A stretch of 64,000 nucleotides of DNA from Gnetum montanum (lineage: Eukaryota > Streptophyta > Gnetopsida > Gnetales > Gnetaceae). This document shows positions 21,276 through 33,749 of the stretch, piece by piece. Numbering within the stretch: the stretch's first letter is position 1; each line of letters starts with the position of its first letter. The translations under genes and the position numbers were made by a program. The notes beneath the pieces are model-generated. The model was given only the letters and a program-made list of their open reading frames with translations, did not search any database and was not told where the DNA came from. The stretch lies in assembly GCA_015680685.1 (NCBI GenBank), contig MNCI01033474.1, positions 678,009 through 742,008 on the forward strand, given 5' to 3'.

Positions 21276-22719
21276 CCTCACTATCACCCTAAATCTAGAT
21301 TTGATACAGGCTAAATGTAAAATTATCAAGAAACACGACCCATAATGCTTACCCATTTACCAACTAGTTTTCACAGTATCCATTATTGTACATCCTAAAT
21401 GACTATTTTTTGTATTTTAACATGGTTATCATGCCCATACACATTAGATATGTCTACTAGATACCAATTTAGAAATCAACACCCATGCCATATATTAATG
21501 AAGTCATATCAAAATTGGACATGTGCTAGAAATCCATTATAAGTTTTGTCGCAGTTCCTAATTTCTATTGTGACTTGGGTCATGAAGTTTAGAGATGTCA
21601 TTATCATCATTGAAACTAAGAGAAGATGATGCTAGAGAAAGATGATGCTAAAATGCGAAGCGACAAATATAAGAAAAAATGAACTATATAATAAAATAGT
21701 TGAAAGCCAAGGTTATATTTGACAAACAAAATATCATGTAGAAGAAATGAAAATCCAAAAGTATAAGTTGCTTATAGAATTGATGGATTCAAGAACATTT
21801 ACTTTACCTTATGGGATCATTGAGATCTAATATGAGCCAAGCAAGAATAGGTCCAGATCTAGGATTAAGAAAAAGGCTGCTATGCATAGCTACTATGAAG
21901 AGAGAAAAATAGAGATATACACATAGTTGATGCTAAGAGAGTTAGCATTGCAAAGTATTTATAAGCATACTGGTAAACTTTAGGCAATTCCAAGAATAAT
22001 GAATTGATAACTAATTTCTAAGATTGGGTCACATGTCATCATAGATAGATCAATGGGTGAATTAATAGGTTAAAAGTCACTTAACATCTACTAGAGTAAG
22101 GTCACAAGTCTAAGAATAGGTTACAAGACATCATAAAGAATAACTTGAATAACCATAGATATCTATCTAACATTTCTTATAAACATATTCATACTTTAGT
22201 TCAAAACATTAGAATACAACTTAGCATTGTCCACTAGAATCAAACTCATAAGTTGTATCTTTCAAATGAAGAGTCTTACTAGTAATCTTAATGGTTTTGT
22301 TGATCTTGTGCCATTTTATTAATATTATGTGAAATGCTTCTAAATTTAGTAGTTGATCTTTCATGTGGAACCATCTCTTCTCTGTCATTTTACAAATTAC
22401 CTAATGATTTATATGAATTTATTACTTAGGAAATTTCTAGAAGGTATGCTTTCATGAAAATTATGTGATATTTACCTCATTTCTTAAGTTTTTAAAGTCA
22501 TTTAAATTTTATTTAAAAAGATCAAGGTTTGGATGTTATCAATTCTTGTTATTTGTCAAACTTATTTTTTCTTGTAGAATTTGTTGATTCAACAATGATT
22601 TTTAAGACCATTAATATTAGTGTTTTCAAAAATTTTTATTCTTTATTTATTATTTAAAAGTGGACTTTCTCTTTTAATCCAACATATTCTAAATTTTAAA
22701 GGGTTTTTTATTTTGTGAA
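21276..22719. other. AT-rich sequence with no recognised feature
   Basis: No domain or repeat boundary found on either strand. The right part may belong to the 5' end of the LINE that follows, but I cannot show it. Confidence 0.35.
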
Positions 22720-23228
22720 ATTGTCAAATCTTCCATTAATTTTTGAAAGAGTTCAAATGGATATTATCTCTTGAAATGGGTTAATTAGGCATTCTAAAAT
22801 TCCAACTATAGTTAGTGATTTTCATAGAATTTGATATATGACTGAAATGGAACTTGATTCACATAAATGAGTAATTATTCTACATGTTGAAAGAATTGAT
22901 TGTGTAGAAGACTATTTATTATAATCTTCCAAAGTCATGTTACTATTGTCAGAGAGAGGATCATATGTTAGATTCATATCTTTTTATGCTGTGAAAAAAT
23001 GACTATGTAGGCACATTAGCAACAAGCTATTATAGATTATAGTAAGGTTTTTTCTATAAATGTTATAGATCTATGTAAGTTTTTCTCTATAGATGTTATA
23101 AATCCTATGATTATTTCTTCTACTAGAAGTTGTCTTCTTGCTATTCAAGAAAATGAATCTTTGGGAAAGATTTTGATCAAATTAGTTTTAAAGAATTCTT
23201 TAATAACTAAGGGGAAAAAATATATGTT
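22720..23228 (+). pseudogene. LINE ORF1 (RNA-binding protein) remnant
   Basis: LPKSCYYCQREDHMLDS (22926-22976) matches the CCHC knuckle that ends the conserved part of plant LINE ORF1 (LP..C..C...GH....C). The final cysteine is lost. Before it, LSNLPLIF and an E-L-rich block fit the usual LPLxxW...DxxT...RVCVEIDL region in broken frames. The protein would bind the LINE RNA. The LTR insertion at 23229 separates it from ORF2. Confidence 0.55.
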
Positions 23229-24280
23229 TGATGAGAGCGGTTACTCTAATAATTAGAGTGGTTATTATTAGGATGGTTACTCTAATAAGTAGAGTGGTAA
23301 TTATTAGAGTGGTTACTCTCATAATTAGAGTGGTTATTATTAGGGCGGTTACTCTAATTATTAGAGTGGTTATTATTAGATTAGTTACTCTTATTATTAG
23401 AGTGTTTATTATTAGAGTGATAGTTTCTCTCTAAAATTAGAGTGGCCTTTTCTCTCTAAAATTAGAGGGGTAGTTTCTCTAAAATTAGAATGACAGTTTT
23501 TGTAATTATTAGAGTAGTTGCTCCCAAGCCTATAAATACAGTGTCCAGGCACACAATAGGGGGGAGCAAAGAAAAAGAATAATAAAGAAGAAGTCTTAGA
23601 GAAGTCTTGTAGAATTCAAGTAGTGAAACTCTAGCCAAGTGCCCATAGTAGGAGGTCTAAGTGTGGATGGATCTTTATTCAAGCATTGTGTACCTTAGCA
23701 CACCTTGTGTACGACAATAAAGACGAGCTCTTGGATTCATCCTTGAAGCACTTGAGATTTGTTTTCTTATTCATTTCCTTTATTTTATTTTCTTCTGAAT
23801 TTATTTTATTTTATTATTTTATTTTATTTTATGCACTTTACATTTCTGTTATTAGCACACACAGTACAATCACTTCGAGCATGCATGTAGCACTTGGTAA
23901 CCTAGTAACGATTAGCGTTTGGTAATCCCAGTAGTGTTGTGTTGGTTTAGGATGTGTACGGCAAGTGAGAATGGATACTGGTGTTAGGATTAGTTTAAAG
24001 CCTAGTTAATCAGTAGTTAAGTTAAATTAGTCTCTTAGTTATCTCTCTCTCTCCTATTAGCATAAGACATTAAAAAGATAAAAGTTATAAAAATCATGTA
24101 CCTCAAGCTTACTTAACCATACAACTGTGACAATACAAGTAAGTTTGAGAAGACAATGATTGATTAACCCTGAGTGTTCCATTAGGGCAGGTAAGCACTT
24201 AGTCCTTGGAGTTCAACCGGATTACGAGTGAAACACTCGTATTCGTATGGTTGAGTGTAGGGGTACCTCGCCGCCTAAGA
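23229..24280 (+). mobile_element. Solo LTR of the E2 type inside the LINE
   Basis: About 1.05 kb. It begins TGATGAGAGCGGTTACTC like the E2 LTRs and has their TATAAATA box (23531-23538), AATAAAGACGAGCTCTT block and TATGGTTGAGTGTAGGGGTACCTCGCC near the end. The last eight or so bases diverge from CACTCATCA, and no target duplication is found, so the right end is damaged. No internal sequence. LINE coding resumes after it. Confidence 0.75.
23239..23418. repeat. Five 36-bp repeats in the solo LTR U3
   Basis: Five exactly phased 36-bp units, each starting GGTTACTCTAATAATTAGAG or a variant. Each contains the dyad CTCTAATxATTAGAG. The E2 LTRs have about 3.5 and 3 units, so the array expands and contracts. 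Confidence 0.85.
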
Positions 24281-24579
24281 TCTCACAAAAGCATATTGTT
24301 AATTCATATTTTTTTCAAATAATTATTCATAATAAAAACATTAAGGACATGTATGTATTGGTGAATATACACTAAATATTTAGAATGGTCATCATGTTCA
24401 AGATATTTTAATTACTAATAATTTATTTGCAACTCTTGGTCAAGATATAGGAATAAATTTTTTTTTGATAATGTTAATTATACTAACAAGGTAGGGATAT
24501 CCTTCCCCTTCATCCAATGTTAATATTTTCATGAAATGTTTGAGGTGATACTAATGGACTTCACACAAAAGTTGTTGGT

Positions 24580-25230
24580 GCTTTTCTTTCCACATGGCAT
24601 TTAGCTCTTAATTTCATTCTTCTTCAAGAAATTAAAATTGCTAATTTAAATATAGTCATGGCTAGTAATAGTTTTTTTTATAATTCTATAGTATTATTTA
24701 CTAATCATAATATTGATAAAGTTGGTGTAGTTCTTATTATTAATCATTTTTTATCTAAAAAAGTTATTTCTCATGAAAGAGGTAATTTTATAGTCTAGGT
24801 AATTCCTCCAAGTGCTTTAAGTCCTTTTGGTATTTATAATATTTATGCTCTTACTAATTCTATGGATATAATTGCTATATGATAGTTTCTTCTCGAAAGT
24901 TTGACTAACATTCCTTAGCTTTTTGATGGTGATTTTAATATTTTTAAAAATTCTTATGATGAAATTGCTCGAGCTTCTTCTTAGCATGTAGGTCATGAGC
25001 TTTCTATTTTGTATGATCTTAAGGAATAATTTTATGTATCTAATGATTGGTTTACATGGTCTAGCCTCTGTGAAGGTAATAATTATATTTTAGAAAGATA
25101 ATCAAATTATTTTTCCAATTATTCTTCTTGGTTTTGTGATGAAAAGGTTATAGTTTACAAAGATGTAACTCTTTTAGAATATTTTTCAATTTATCTTAAT
25201 CTATAATTTGACATTAAATTTCTAGTTTGA
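24580..25230 (+). pseudogene. LINE ORF2 endonuclease domain remnant
   Basis: WHLALNFILLQEIKI (about 24594-24640) matches the LQETK motif of L1 endonucleases. IYNIYALTNS and then FDGDFNIFKN (about 24924-24960) match the NIYAP and GDFN motifs. A later block, NNYILER...YFSNYSSW, fits SRIDRFLVS...W. This domain nicks target DNA to prime reverse transcription. Stops interrupt it many times. Confidence 0.65.
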
Positions 25231-25739
25231 TGTTATAAGCTTTTCTATATGAATGCATCTTTTCTTCTTACTCCTAGAAAAGGTATGTTAACATCTCTAT
25301 GGAATGTAGAAATGAGATCCCTTAGTAAATCAAGTTGGATTGATTGGTGGTTGCATACTATATATCATGTTCATAATTTTACCCACAAGTTGGATAAGTA
25401 ATATTCCAAGAGGTAAAGGAAAACAAAGAAAAAAAAATCTATGGTGAAATTCAATAGATCAATACTACAATACTAAATGATCTTTTTAATATTATTCTTC
25501 AATAGTGACTTTCTCATATTCACTCATTCAAAAAAAAAAAAAAGGGATATGCATAATGCTAAGAGCACTTTGATCAAGAGTCATCTTAATTAGTTGAAAG
25601 TAAAGGGATAACCATGTATGAGATTTTTTAAATTCTTAAAATGTAAAGGTAGTTTACCTAGTATTGACTGCATGGATGTTGATGGTCAAATTAGTTTCAA
25701 TTCTCTTATTATTAATTATTTTCTTGAAAGATATTTTTA

Positions 25740-26830
25740 ATGTATATTGTTTTAGAGGGTTTTTGTCATGAGGATTTTCTATCTAATTGTGATCATTTAC
25801 CTAATATTATTTATAGAATTCACAATTATACTCTTGAAAAATATATCTATCTTACTAAAATTCGAGATGTAGTGTTTAGCTTGGCTAATGATAAAGCTCT
25901 AGGTTTTGATGGAATCCCCATTGAATTTTTTTTTAAAAATCATTAGGATGATGGTATGTATTTTTATTATGTTTTTGGAGCAACCATTGAATAATGTTCT
26001 TTTAATGAAGAGTTGAATAGAGGAGTCATTAAGCGTATTCCTAATAAAGCTAATTTTTCACATTAGTTATTGACATCCTATTACTCTTTTGAATTTTGTT
26101 TATAAAATTTTGGCTAAATTTATTCTTAAAAAATTAAAACTAATTATTCCTTAGTTAATTATTCTAACGAAAATTAGCTTTATCAAAGATAGATATATTC
26201 TAGATGATGTTATTGTACCTTGAATGATTATGTAGTGGGTTTTGGAAGCTTGATTATGCTAAGGCATATGATAAAATTGAATGGTAGTTTATTATTGCTT
26301 ATCTTCATGAATGTGGTTTTAAAAAAAAATTGTAGATGCTAATGCACTTGTGGCTACAAATATTGACAATATTATTAGTTTTATGCTTGAAAAATTACTT
26401 AGATAAGGTTGTCCTTTTGTTTCTTATCTCTTTATCCTTGTTGTAGATTTTTTATGTCATGATATATTGAAGAACTAGAAACATAATTTGCTACAAGGAA
26501 CCTTTATTGAAAATAATATTTCTACTTTATTAAAGATGCATTTTGTAGATGACTTATTTTTTATGATAAAAATTGACAAAGCTATTACACATCACCTTTT
26601 AAATTATATTATTTAATATTATAGATTTTTAGGCTCTCAAATTAATTAGTTCAAATCTTCTATTTTTTGGAATAAGGGATTTCAAGGAAGGGATTTATCT
26701 TAATTTTGACATTTTCTATAAAAGTTAGTTGTTTTCAAATTTTTAGACATTGTGTTTTCATTTAGTATATCTTCAAAAAATTTATGAGATGTTGCAGTGA
26801 AGAAAATTAAACAAAAAATTATTAAGTAGA
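25740..26830 (+). pseudogene. LINE ORF2 reverse transcriptase remnant
   Basis: VVFSLANDKALGFDGIPIEFF (25870-25935) is the L1 RT entry motif, normally DKAPGPDGF...FY. The catalytic box is HFVDDLFFMI (near 26540-26570), where F-x-DD replaces F/YADD. It is followed by FLGSQIN.FKSSIFW, matching SGLKINKSKS. Frames are broken. The downstream part to 27700 is too decayed to divide. Confidence 0.7.
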
Positions 26831-27759
26831 AGGAACAAATATTTTAATGGCTAGTATGTTTATTGTTTATAAGCAAATCATTCAAGCTAATCATGTGTAC
26901 TATTCATCATGTTGGACTCCTAGTATTTTTATATATTGTTACATTAATCAACTTGTGAAAAATTTTATTTGGAGTAGTAACCATTCTAGAAAAGGATTTT
27001 ATTATGTTGCTTAGGACATTTGAACTTCTCACAAAGAGGATGATGACTTTTTATAATAAGGATATTGTTTTATGTGCCAACTGGGTGGTTAAATGCTTAT
27101 ATGGTGGAGAGTCTTAGAAGCTTCTTTTTCATAAACACATTTAGATGGGTAAGCTTAGAGGTAGTGATTACTAGAAAGATACTCATTTTTCAATTAGATT
27201 ATTTTTTAAATAGGTATTACTATATTAGGTTCTATTTTCATAAAACATATTAAAAGGCTTGGATTTTTATAAATGATTTTTGGAACTTCAATAATATTTC
27301 TGTATCTACCTGTATGATTGATAAGGTTTCTTCTTAGTTTCTTCTTAGTGATAGTGAACCATGGGCTATTAAGCATCCATATCTTTGTAGTACATGATGT
27401 ATGATTGACATTTCCTCCCTTTCATCTCTTCACTTACATAATCGTTAGATTATTTCGTCTAAGTGTTAAAGTCTTTATGACATTAATATTTCTAAAATGT
27501 TTACATTTTTTATTGTTTGGATAGTTTGGATAGAACTATAACTATTGAAGATTCTTATAATGGTTTTCTAGATTTTTCTTGGATTAATGGACATCATTTT
27601 TTTCCACATTGTTCCAAAATTATGTATACTCTTATTAGATTTAATATTGATATTGGCTAGGATTCAATTATCTTTGAAAGGTTAATCATAATGTGTAGTT
27701 ATGGAAGTAGTGAATTCAAAAGATATGAAATGCTATGAATCCTGCAAAAATTAGACATT

Positions 27760-27930
27760 TTCTATGATATTTTATTCATCAAGGTTTGCCTATTGTTATT
27801 CGACACTCTCATTTGGGTGTTCATAATCCAAGATATCCTTTGTGTAACATGGAAGATATATTTATCTTTGTTTTTTTCTTTACTTGTTTCCTTGATCATA
27901 GCTCTTGGAATTGGTGTAGTAAGTATTTTT
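27760..27930 (+). pseudogene. LINE C-terminal zf-RVT-like block
   Basis: LGVHNPRYPLCNMEDIFIF followed by C and HSSWNW fits the C.LC...E...H+F..C....W pattern found after the RT in plant LINEs. This places the LINE 3' end soon after, near 28170. Confidence 0.5.
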
Positions 27931-28488
27931 ATGGTTTTAAACCATGATTAGATGAAGTTTTATTTGGTGGCACTCCTCAACTTCAAGGATTTTTTCTTGG
28001 TACTTATGTTACTTTTATCCTTTGATTCTTTATGCCATAGAAGTTTTGATGTAATGTAGTTTGTCACACAGATTCTCTAGCTAGTTTTCTTTCATTGTTG
28101 GTTTGAGATGACATAATTTAATAGTTGATGTTTTAGTTTAATTTTTAAATATTTTTTATTTTTTATTAATAGGAAGCCTTTAGTAGGGAGTGAAAACCCA
28201 TTTGGATGCTTCTAAATGAGGGCAACTTTTGATCCTTTTCCTATCCTAGAGGGAATGTTTTTAAGGATTGGTTGTAAATATAAAAATACCAAAGGGATTT
28301 TTTAAACCATTGGGTCTTTTATTTGATTTTATATTTTTGGAGTTTATCCTCTTCTTCTCTACTTTTGTATTTTGAATTTTTATTTTAAATATATTTATAT
28401 TTTAGTATCTAGCACTCTTACTAGTAGGATTAACACCTTATTATTTATCTTAGTAAGTTGCCTTTAAAATGAACTTGATAATGTGGGA

Positions 28489-28597
28489 ATGGAGGGGGGT
28501 AGGGGGGGTGGGTGGTGGGGATTGTAGGGTGGAAGGAATGGAGAAGAGAAATGAGGGGAGGTGGAGGAGAAGGTGCGGGAGGGGATGATTACCAGAA
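28489..28597 (+). repeat. G-rich, purine-biased tract
   Basis: About 110 bases with many runs of three or more G (GGAGGGGGGTAGGGGGGG, GGTGGTGGGG, GAGGGGAGG), in otherwise AT-rich DNA. It could form a G-quadruplex. It lies between the LINE and E2 and belongs to neither as far as I can tell. Confidence 0.6.
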
Positions 28598-28663
28598 CTT
28601 AAAATTCCATAAATACTAATTCTAAGCCTAAATACAAAAGGAGAAGGGTTAGCATTAGGATGG

Positions 28664-29570
28664 TGATGAGAGCGGTTACTCTAATAATTAGAGTGGTTAT
28701 TATTAGAGCAATTACTCTAATTATTAGAGTGTTTATTATTAAAGAGTTTACTCTAATTATTAGAGTAGTTACTCTAATTATTAGAGTGGTTATTATTAGA
28801 GCAGTTATTCTTAGGTTACTCCTAGGCCTATAAATACAGTGCCCAAGTGCACAATAGGGAATTGAGAAGAAGGAGTCAAGAAGAAGTCTTGTAGTAGTCA
28901 AGTAGTGAAACTCTTTTAGTTAAAGTATTCTCCAAGTGCCCACAGTAGAAGGTCGAAGTGTGGACGGATCTTTATTCAAGAATTATGTACCTGAGCACAC
29001 CTTGTGTATGGCAATAAAGACGAGCTCTTCAATTCATCCTTGCAGCACTTGAGATTTTTTTACTTACACATTTCTTTTATTTTATTTTCTTATGTGTTTA
29101 TTTTATTTTATGCACTTTACATTTATGTTATTAGCGTAGCAATTCATTTTGATCAATTCAGAAAATTATTAAATTATACTTAGTACGATCACTTCAAGCA
29201 TGTGTGTAACACTTGATAACCCAGTAACGATTAGCATTTGGTAATCCCAGTAGTGTTGCACTAGTTTAGGATATGTATGAAAAGTGAGAATAGATACTGG
29301 TGTTAGGATTAGTTAAAGCCTAGTTAATCAATAGTTAAGTTAAATTAGTCACTTAGTTATTTCTCTCTTTCCCTATTAGCACAAGACAAAAAAAAAACAT
29401 AAAAGCTATAAAAATCATATGCCTCAAACTTACTTAACCATATAATCATGACATACAAGTAAGTTTGGGAAGAAAATGATCACCCAACTTGTCCTTGTTC
29501 CAAAAAGTTGCATAGGCACTTAGTCCTTGGAATTTGACTAGATCATGTGTGAAATACTTGTATTCATATG
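28664..29570 (+). repeat. 5' LTR of E2 (3' end deleted)
   Basis: It begins TGATGAGAGCGGTTACTC, with 36-bp-type repeats from 28674 to about 28805 and TATAAATA at 28829-28836. It runs to TATTCATATG and then joins GGGGACTTAGTTTGTG, which is the text just after the primer site in E1. The usual GTTGAGTGTAGGGGTACC...CTCATCA end and most of the primer site are gone. Confidence 0.8.
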
Positions 29571-29682
29571 GGGACTTAGTTTGTGTGTTAACTAGAACAT
29601 AGGAAATCATTTACATTGTTGGAACGAACCCTTAGGGTTGGTTGAGAAAATAATAAACAAGAATACATTGCACACTGAACAG

Positions 29683-30794
29683 ACAAGTATGCTCCTTCTT
29701 CGTACAAAAGCACCTCACCACCTAGGTTTGATACAGGTAACAATTAGAGGTGTAGTACACTTGATAATCTGCCAGTCCCTCAACAATTTTATGTGGTATA
29801 TGTTCATCCCAATAAATATGTACCAAACTTTACCTTTATCCTCCACCAAGATGAACAACTGTGTTGGAGAGATTTAGAAGGTAACATAGTGTTACCTCCT
29901 GATCGTTCAGTCTCGAGCATGCTTCTTCATGCTCTCACACGAATTGACATGCCACACTTACATGTAGAATACATTGTGCAAGACCATGAATTGAGAGAAT
30001 ATTATCTGATAGAGGTAGAACATTAAAGGGACTTGCAACAGGAGAGACATCATAAGTCTTTGAAGGATAAGTGGTCCCAAGATGCCCCACATGTCTTAAG
30101 AGAAAATGAGGGTGGTGAACCTACCTCAGGTAGTTGGCCACACAATGATGTTCTTCCCTTTGACTTTGGCCAAGGGGTTGTGTATCAGAACCTTCATTCT
30201 ACTATTCATAACCTAGGTTTTGATATCCACAAGCACAAAGGATCCAAAAAAGGGATACGAACTCATGATAAAGGTGGACATTTTGATTGCAATCGTGATC
30301 AGGGTTGAGATCACACAAGACAAGGTAGTAGACATCGTCATGGTGAGGGTTCTCCTTCTTCTTCACCCTCATCATCTTCTTCACCCTCTCCTTCAATATC
30401 TAGATGTTATCATAAAAAAAAAGACCATGGGGATAAAGGTAGAAAAAGTGGAAGTCATAGACGAAACATCTAGGAAAGGGGATGAGGGTACTCTAGAGAG
30501 TCATAACATAGAAGAAGGGAGAGTAGGGAACAACGTAAGCATCATAGACACCATGGACGAGATGATCATGATGAACCCCTACTCGCTACTCGAAGTATGT
30601 TAGACATAAATGAGGCTATTAGAATTCCAACAAGGCACTAGAAAGATAGTAGGATCAAGAGATTAGTTATGAAAAATATCCCACAATTTGAAGGGGGATA
30701 CAATGCTGATCCTCAGAATCATTTACAAGCATTCCATGATGCCTGTGCCTTACAAAACATAGAGAATGAATGGAAAAAACTTCAGGGGCCATGA
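29683..30794 (+). pseudogene. Gag of E2
   Basis: A single frame carries PVPQQFYVVYVHPN, then HQDEQLCWRDLEGNIVLPPD, a region ending EYYLIEVEH (stop at 30024), then RHHKSLKDKW and HVLRENEGGEP. The Arg/His/Ser-rich stretch (30309-30590) includes SRHRHGEGSPSSSPSSSSSP and RESREQRKHHRHHGRDDHDE. The gag-domain start NIPQFEGGYNADPQNHLQAF stops at about 30790, where homology to E1 ends. Several stops are present. The basic stretch is richer in arginine here than in E1, where many arginine codons have become TGA. Confidence 0.65.
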
Positions 30795-32835
30795 AAATAT
30801 ACAAACTTGAGAGCCCAAATAAGAAACTTTTGATCAACGTGCAACAAACCAAACCTTTTCATGAACTTAGAACAGCCAGTACACATGCTACATCTGTTGA
30901 TGGACAACCTTGCTCACTATTTCGGATCTCCTCCTTCCAACTTAGTCATGGGGGAGATGGCCACCTATGCTAACTATTTTAGGCCCTCAATTCTTGTTGA
31001 ATTTTTTGTTTTACACATTTTTTTTTACACATTCATTCAACTTTTCTTATTTTTGTTTTACACCATTGTTCATATTTTTACTATTTTTTTGATTGCTTGA
31101 TTTACTTTTATTTATCATCCAATAAGTGCTCATGTTGGTGGATTGAATTATATCATATTGATTGCTAATGTTTGGTTTTAACCTTTGAATTATGATGCTG
31201 ATATTAAGGTATGGTTATTTTGGTAAAACAGGCAATAAGTCCACGCCATCCACTCATCCATACAACTCTATGGTCTCCTTTGGCTTGGAACTGTATAGTC
31301 CCCTTTTTCTAAGTAAAATTTTAATGAATTGGTGGCTGGGTATTTTTCAAACCAAGGAAAGACTCAAAGGATGATAAGGGTGTGACTTTAAGGGGATTTG
31401 AGGCATTTGTGCTAGTCATTCTCTTGGGTGCTTGGATGCTTTTTCTTGGGTTTTCCACCATTCTGACATTATTGAAAAATCAGGAAGTTGAGTGAATAAA
31501 AATAAGTCTTTGCATGGTGTGGTTCTCATGCAAGAAAAGAAAAGAAAAGAAAAGAAAAGTGAGAATTCAAAGTACACCCCTTAGACATAATAAAGCAATA
31601 TGGGCTACAAGCACTGGTTATGGAACTGGAAAGACATGTTACCCATGCCTGAAGGTTCCCTCTAACTAAGGCCCTTTCTCACTTCCTACTTCTCTATCTT
31701 GCTCTCCTTAGAATGGTAGTGACTCTTTGTAGAAGCATTCTTGTTGCTTCAAGTGGATGAATTGGTCAAGTGCATTGATGCGAGCTCATTGGATGTGGTT
31801 TGTTTAAGTCTAGATTTGGATGAGTTTTACTCAGTCACATTAACCATAAAATACACAAGGGGCTTTACACAACCTTATTTTTTGGATTCCATTCCATTCT
31901 CTCCTCTCCATCTTTCTTTCCATTTTCCACCTCATTGCTAACTTCATCATTAGTCCATTCTGGGTTGATGCATTATTTTTCTTTGGTGAATTCTTGTGGG
32001 TAAGTTTTTAACTCTTGCTTCCAAATGACATTCCTAGAGCCTATGGACTCTTTGGTTTGTAGGTTTGTTAGGGCATAAAAGGCATGAGCCTGCTTTGGGG
32101 AGGACCCACTGGCATTCCTTTTTGATGCAATTGCTAAGTTCTTTTCCTTAAACATTTCCTACAATCAATCATTTCTTATTTCATCCCCATCCATGACATC
32201 CATTTTATTGGTGTTTCCGTTCTTATTTTTTTCCATCTTTCTTGTTCCTAATATTTTTCCATCTTATAGCTATCAGAAGTTTGCTCTTAGTTGTGGGGGC
32301 CCTAGCTCAAATTTTTTAATTTTTTTTCATTCTACTAATTACCTAACCCCTACACCTTGGGTAGTTTCTAGTGATAAATCTCCAAACCAATTTCTGCTAT
32401 AACCACAACTTAGCCAATGTGCTTCATATCGAGGCAAGGTATCAACTACATTATGGATTATCTATCCTTGCTCATTTGTGACTGTGTTGTATGTGTAGAT
32501 GGAGATCATAAAAAAAATGGACTGGGCTTGGAGGAAGCACTTAGGATGGACCAGAATTAGAGCATTTACGAAAGGAGCAAGTTTGGTGGCATGGCTATGG
32601 ATGAACAACGGAAGGTGCAATCTTAGCATTGGTGGCAACATGCTTCATTTTCTTTCTTTCTCTTTCCTTGCAAGATGCTAAATAAAGGCTTGGATGTAAT
32701 TTATGTAGTAATATTCTTATTGATCTGTTCACTGGGCATGTTGAGTCTATCATGCCATTCCATCGTTAGTTGTCAATTAGTCAATAATCCCATATCTTTC
32801 CAACATTTTGTAAGGAATTCAAGGATGAGTTTTCA
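30795..32835 (+). other. 3' region of E2
   Basis: From about 30930 it matches the E0/E1 3' regions. Polypurine-like motifs lie at 30942 (TTAGTCATGGGGGAGATGG) and 32287 (TTAGTTGTGGGGGCCC). Copies of sORF-a (about 31640-31830, frameshifted) and sORF-b (32499-32681) are present, with an acceptor-like TGTGTAG directly before ATGG at 32499. The stretch 30795-30925 has no clear match. A (AAAAG)n microsatellite lies at 31533-31559. Confidence 0.55.
32499..32681 (+). CDS. sORF-b of E2
   Basis: An ATG-started frame of 60 codons, MEIIKKMDWAWRKHLGW... to ...FSFLARC. It shares WRxHLxWT and LWMNNxxCNLSI with the E0 copy at identical spacing over 24 codons. The ATG follows TGTGTAG, a plausible 3' splice site. 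Function unknown. It is the clearest copy of this frame. Confidence 0.4.
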   Translation: MEIIKKMDWAWRKHLGWTRIRAFTKGASLVAWLWMNNGRCNLSIGGNMLHFLSFSFLARC

Positions 32836-32851
32836 TTCAGTCATGGGGGTA
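32836..32851 (+). other. Polypurine tract of E2
   Basis: TTCAGTCATGGGGGTA before the LTR start TGATGAGAGCGG. Identical to that of E1, although the two LTRs have unrelated U3 sequences. Confidence 0.75.
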
Positions 32852-33749
32852 TGATGAGAGCGGTTACTATAATAATTAGAGTGGTTATCATTAGAGCAGT
32901 TACTCTAATTATTAGAGTAGTTACTCTAATTATTAGAGCATTTACTCTATTTATTAGAGTGGTTATTATTAGAGCAATTATTCCTGGGTTATTCCTAGGC
33001 CTATAAATATAGTGCCCAAGTGCACAATAGAGAATTGAGAAGAAGGAGTCAAGAAGGAGTCTTGTAGCAGTCAAGTAGTAAAAATCTTGTAGTTAGAGTA
33101 TTCTCCAAGTGCCTGTAGTAGGAGGTCGAAGTATGGATAGATCTTTATTCGAGCATTGTGTACTTGAGCACACATTGTGTATGACAATAAAGACGAGCTC
33201 TTCAATTCATCCTTGTAGCACTTGAGATTTATTTTCTTACTCATTTCTTTTATTTTATTTTATGCACTTTACATTTATGTTATTAGCGTAGCAATTCATT
33301 TTAATAAATTTAGAAAATCGTTAAATTACACTCAGTATGATCACTTTGAGCATGCGTGTAACACTTGGTAACCTAGTAATGATTAGCATTCAGTAATCCC
33401 ATTAGTGTTGCACTAGTTCAGGATGTATATAGCAAGTGAGAATGGATACTGGTCTTAGGATTAGTTAAAGCCTAGTTAATCAGTAGTTAAGTTAAATTAG
33501 TCACTTAGTTATCTCTCTCTTTCCCTATTAGCACAGGACAAAAAAAAAACATAAAAGCTATAAAAATCATATGCCTTAAACTTAACCATATAATTGTGAC
33601 ATACAAGTAAGTTTGGGAAGATAATGATCAACCAACCCATCCTTGTTCCACAAAGGCGCATAGGCATTCAGTCCTTGGAATTCAACCAGATCATGCATGA
33701 AACACTTGTATTCGTATGGTTGAGCGTAGGGGTACCTCACCTTTCATCA
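32852..33749 (+). repeat. 3' LTR of E2
   Basis: 898 bp, TGATGAGAGCGG to CCTTTCATCA. The repeat array starts at 32862 and TATAAATA is at 33002-33009. It retains the terminal GTTGAGCGTAGGGGTACCTCACC block that the 5' LTR has lost. Confidence 0.85.

Larger units (their letters stand above)
22720..28170 (+). mobile_element. Degenerate L1-type LINE, split by a solo LTR
   Basis: In order on the plus strand: ORF1 with a zinc knuckle, an E-type solo LTR (23229-24280), an endonuclease domain, reverse transcriptase, and a C-terminal zf-RVT-like region. The order is that of plant L1 elements. Frames are broken by many stops and the composition is AT-rich, so this is an old copy. No poly-A tail or target duplication could be assigned, and both ends are approximate. 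Confidence 0.75.

Noticed and set aside
23239-23418. Phased 36-bp repeats resembling a CRISPR array
   Set aside because: The units are contiguous with no spacers and lie in the U3 of an LTR in plant DNA.
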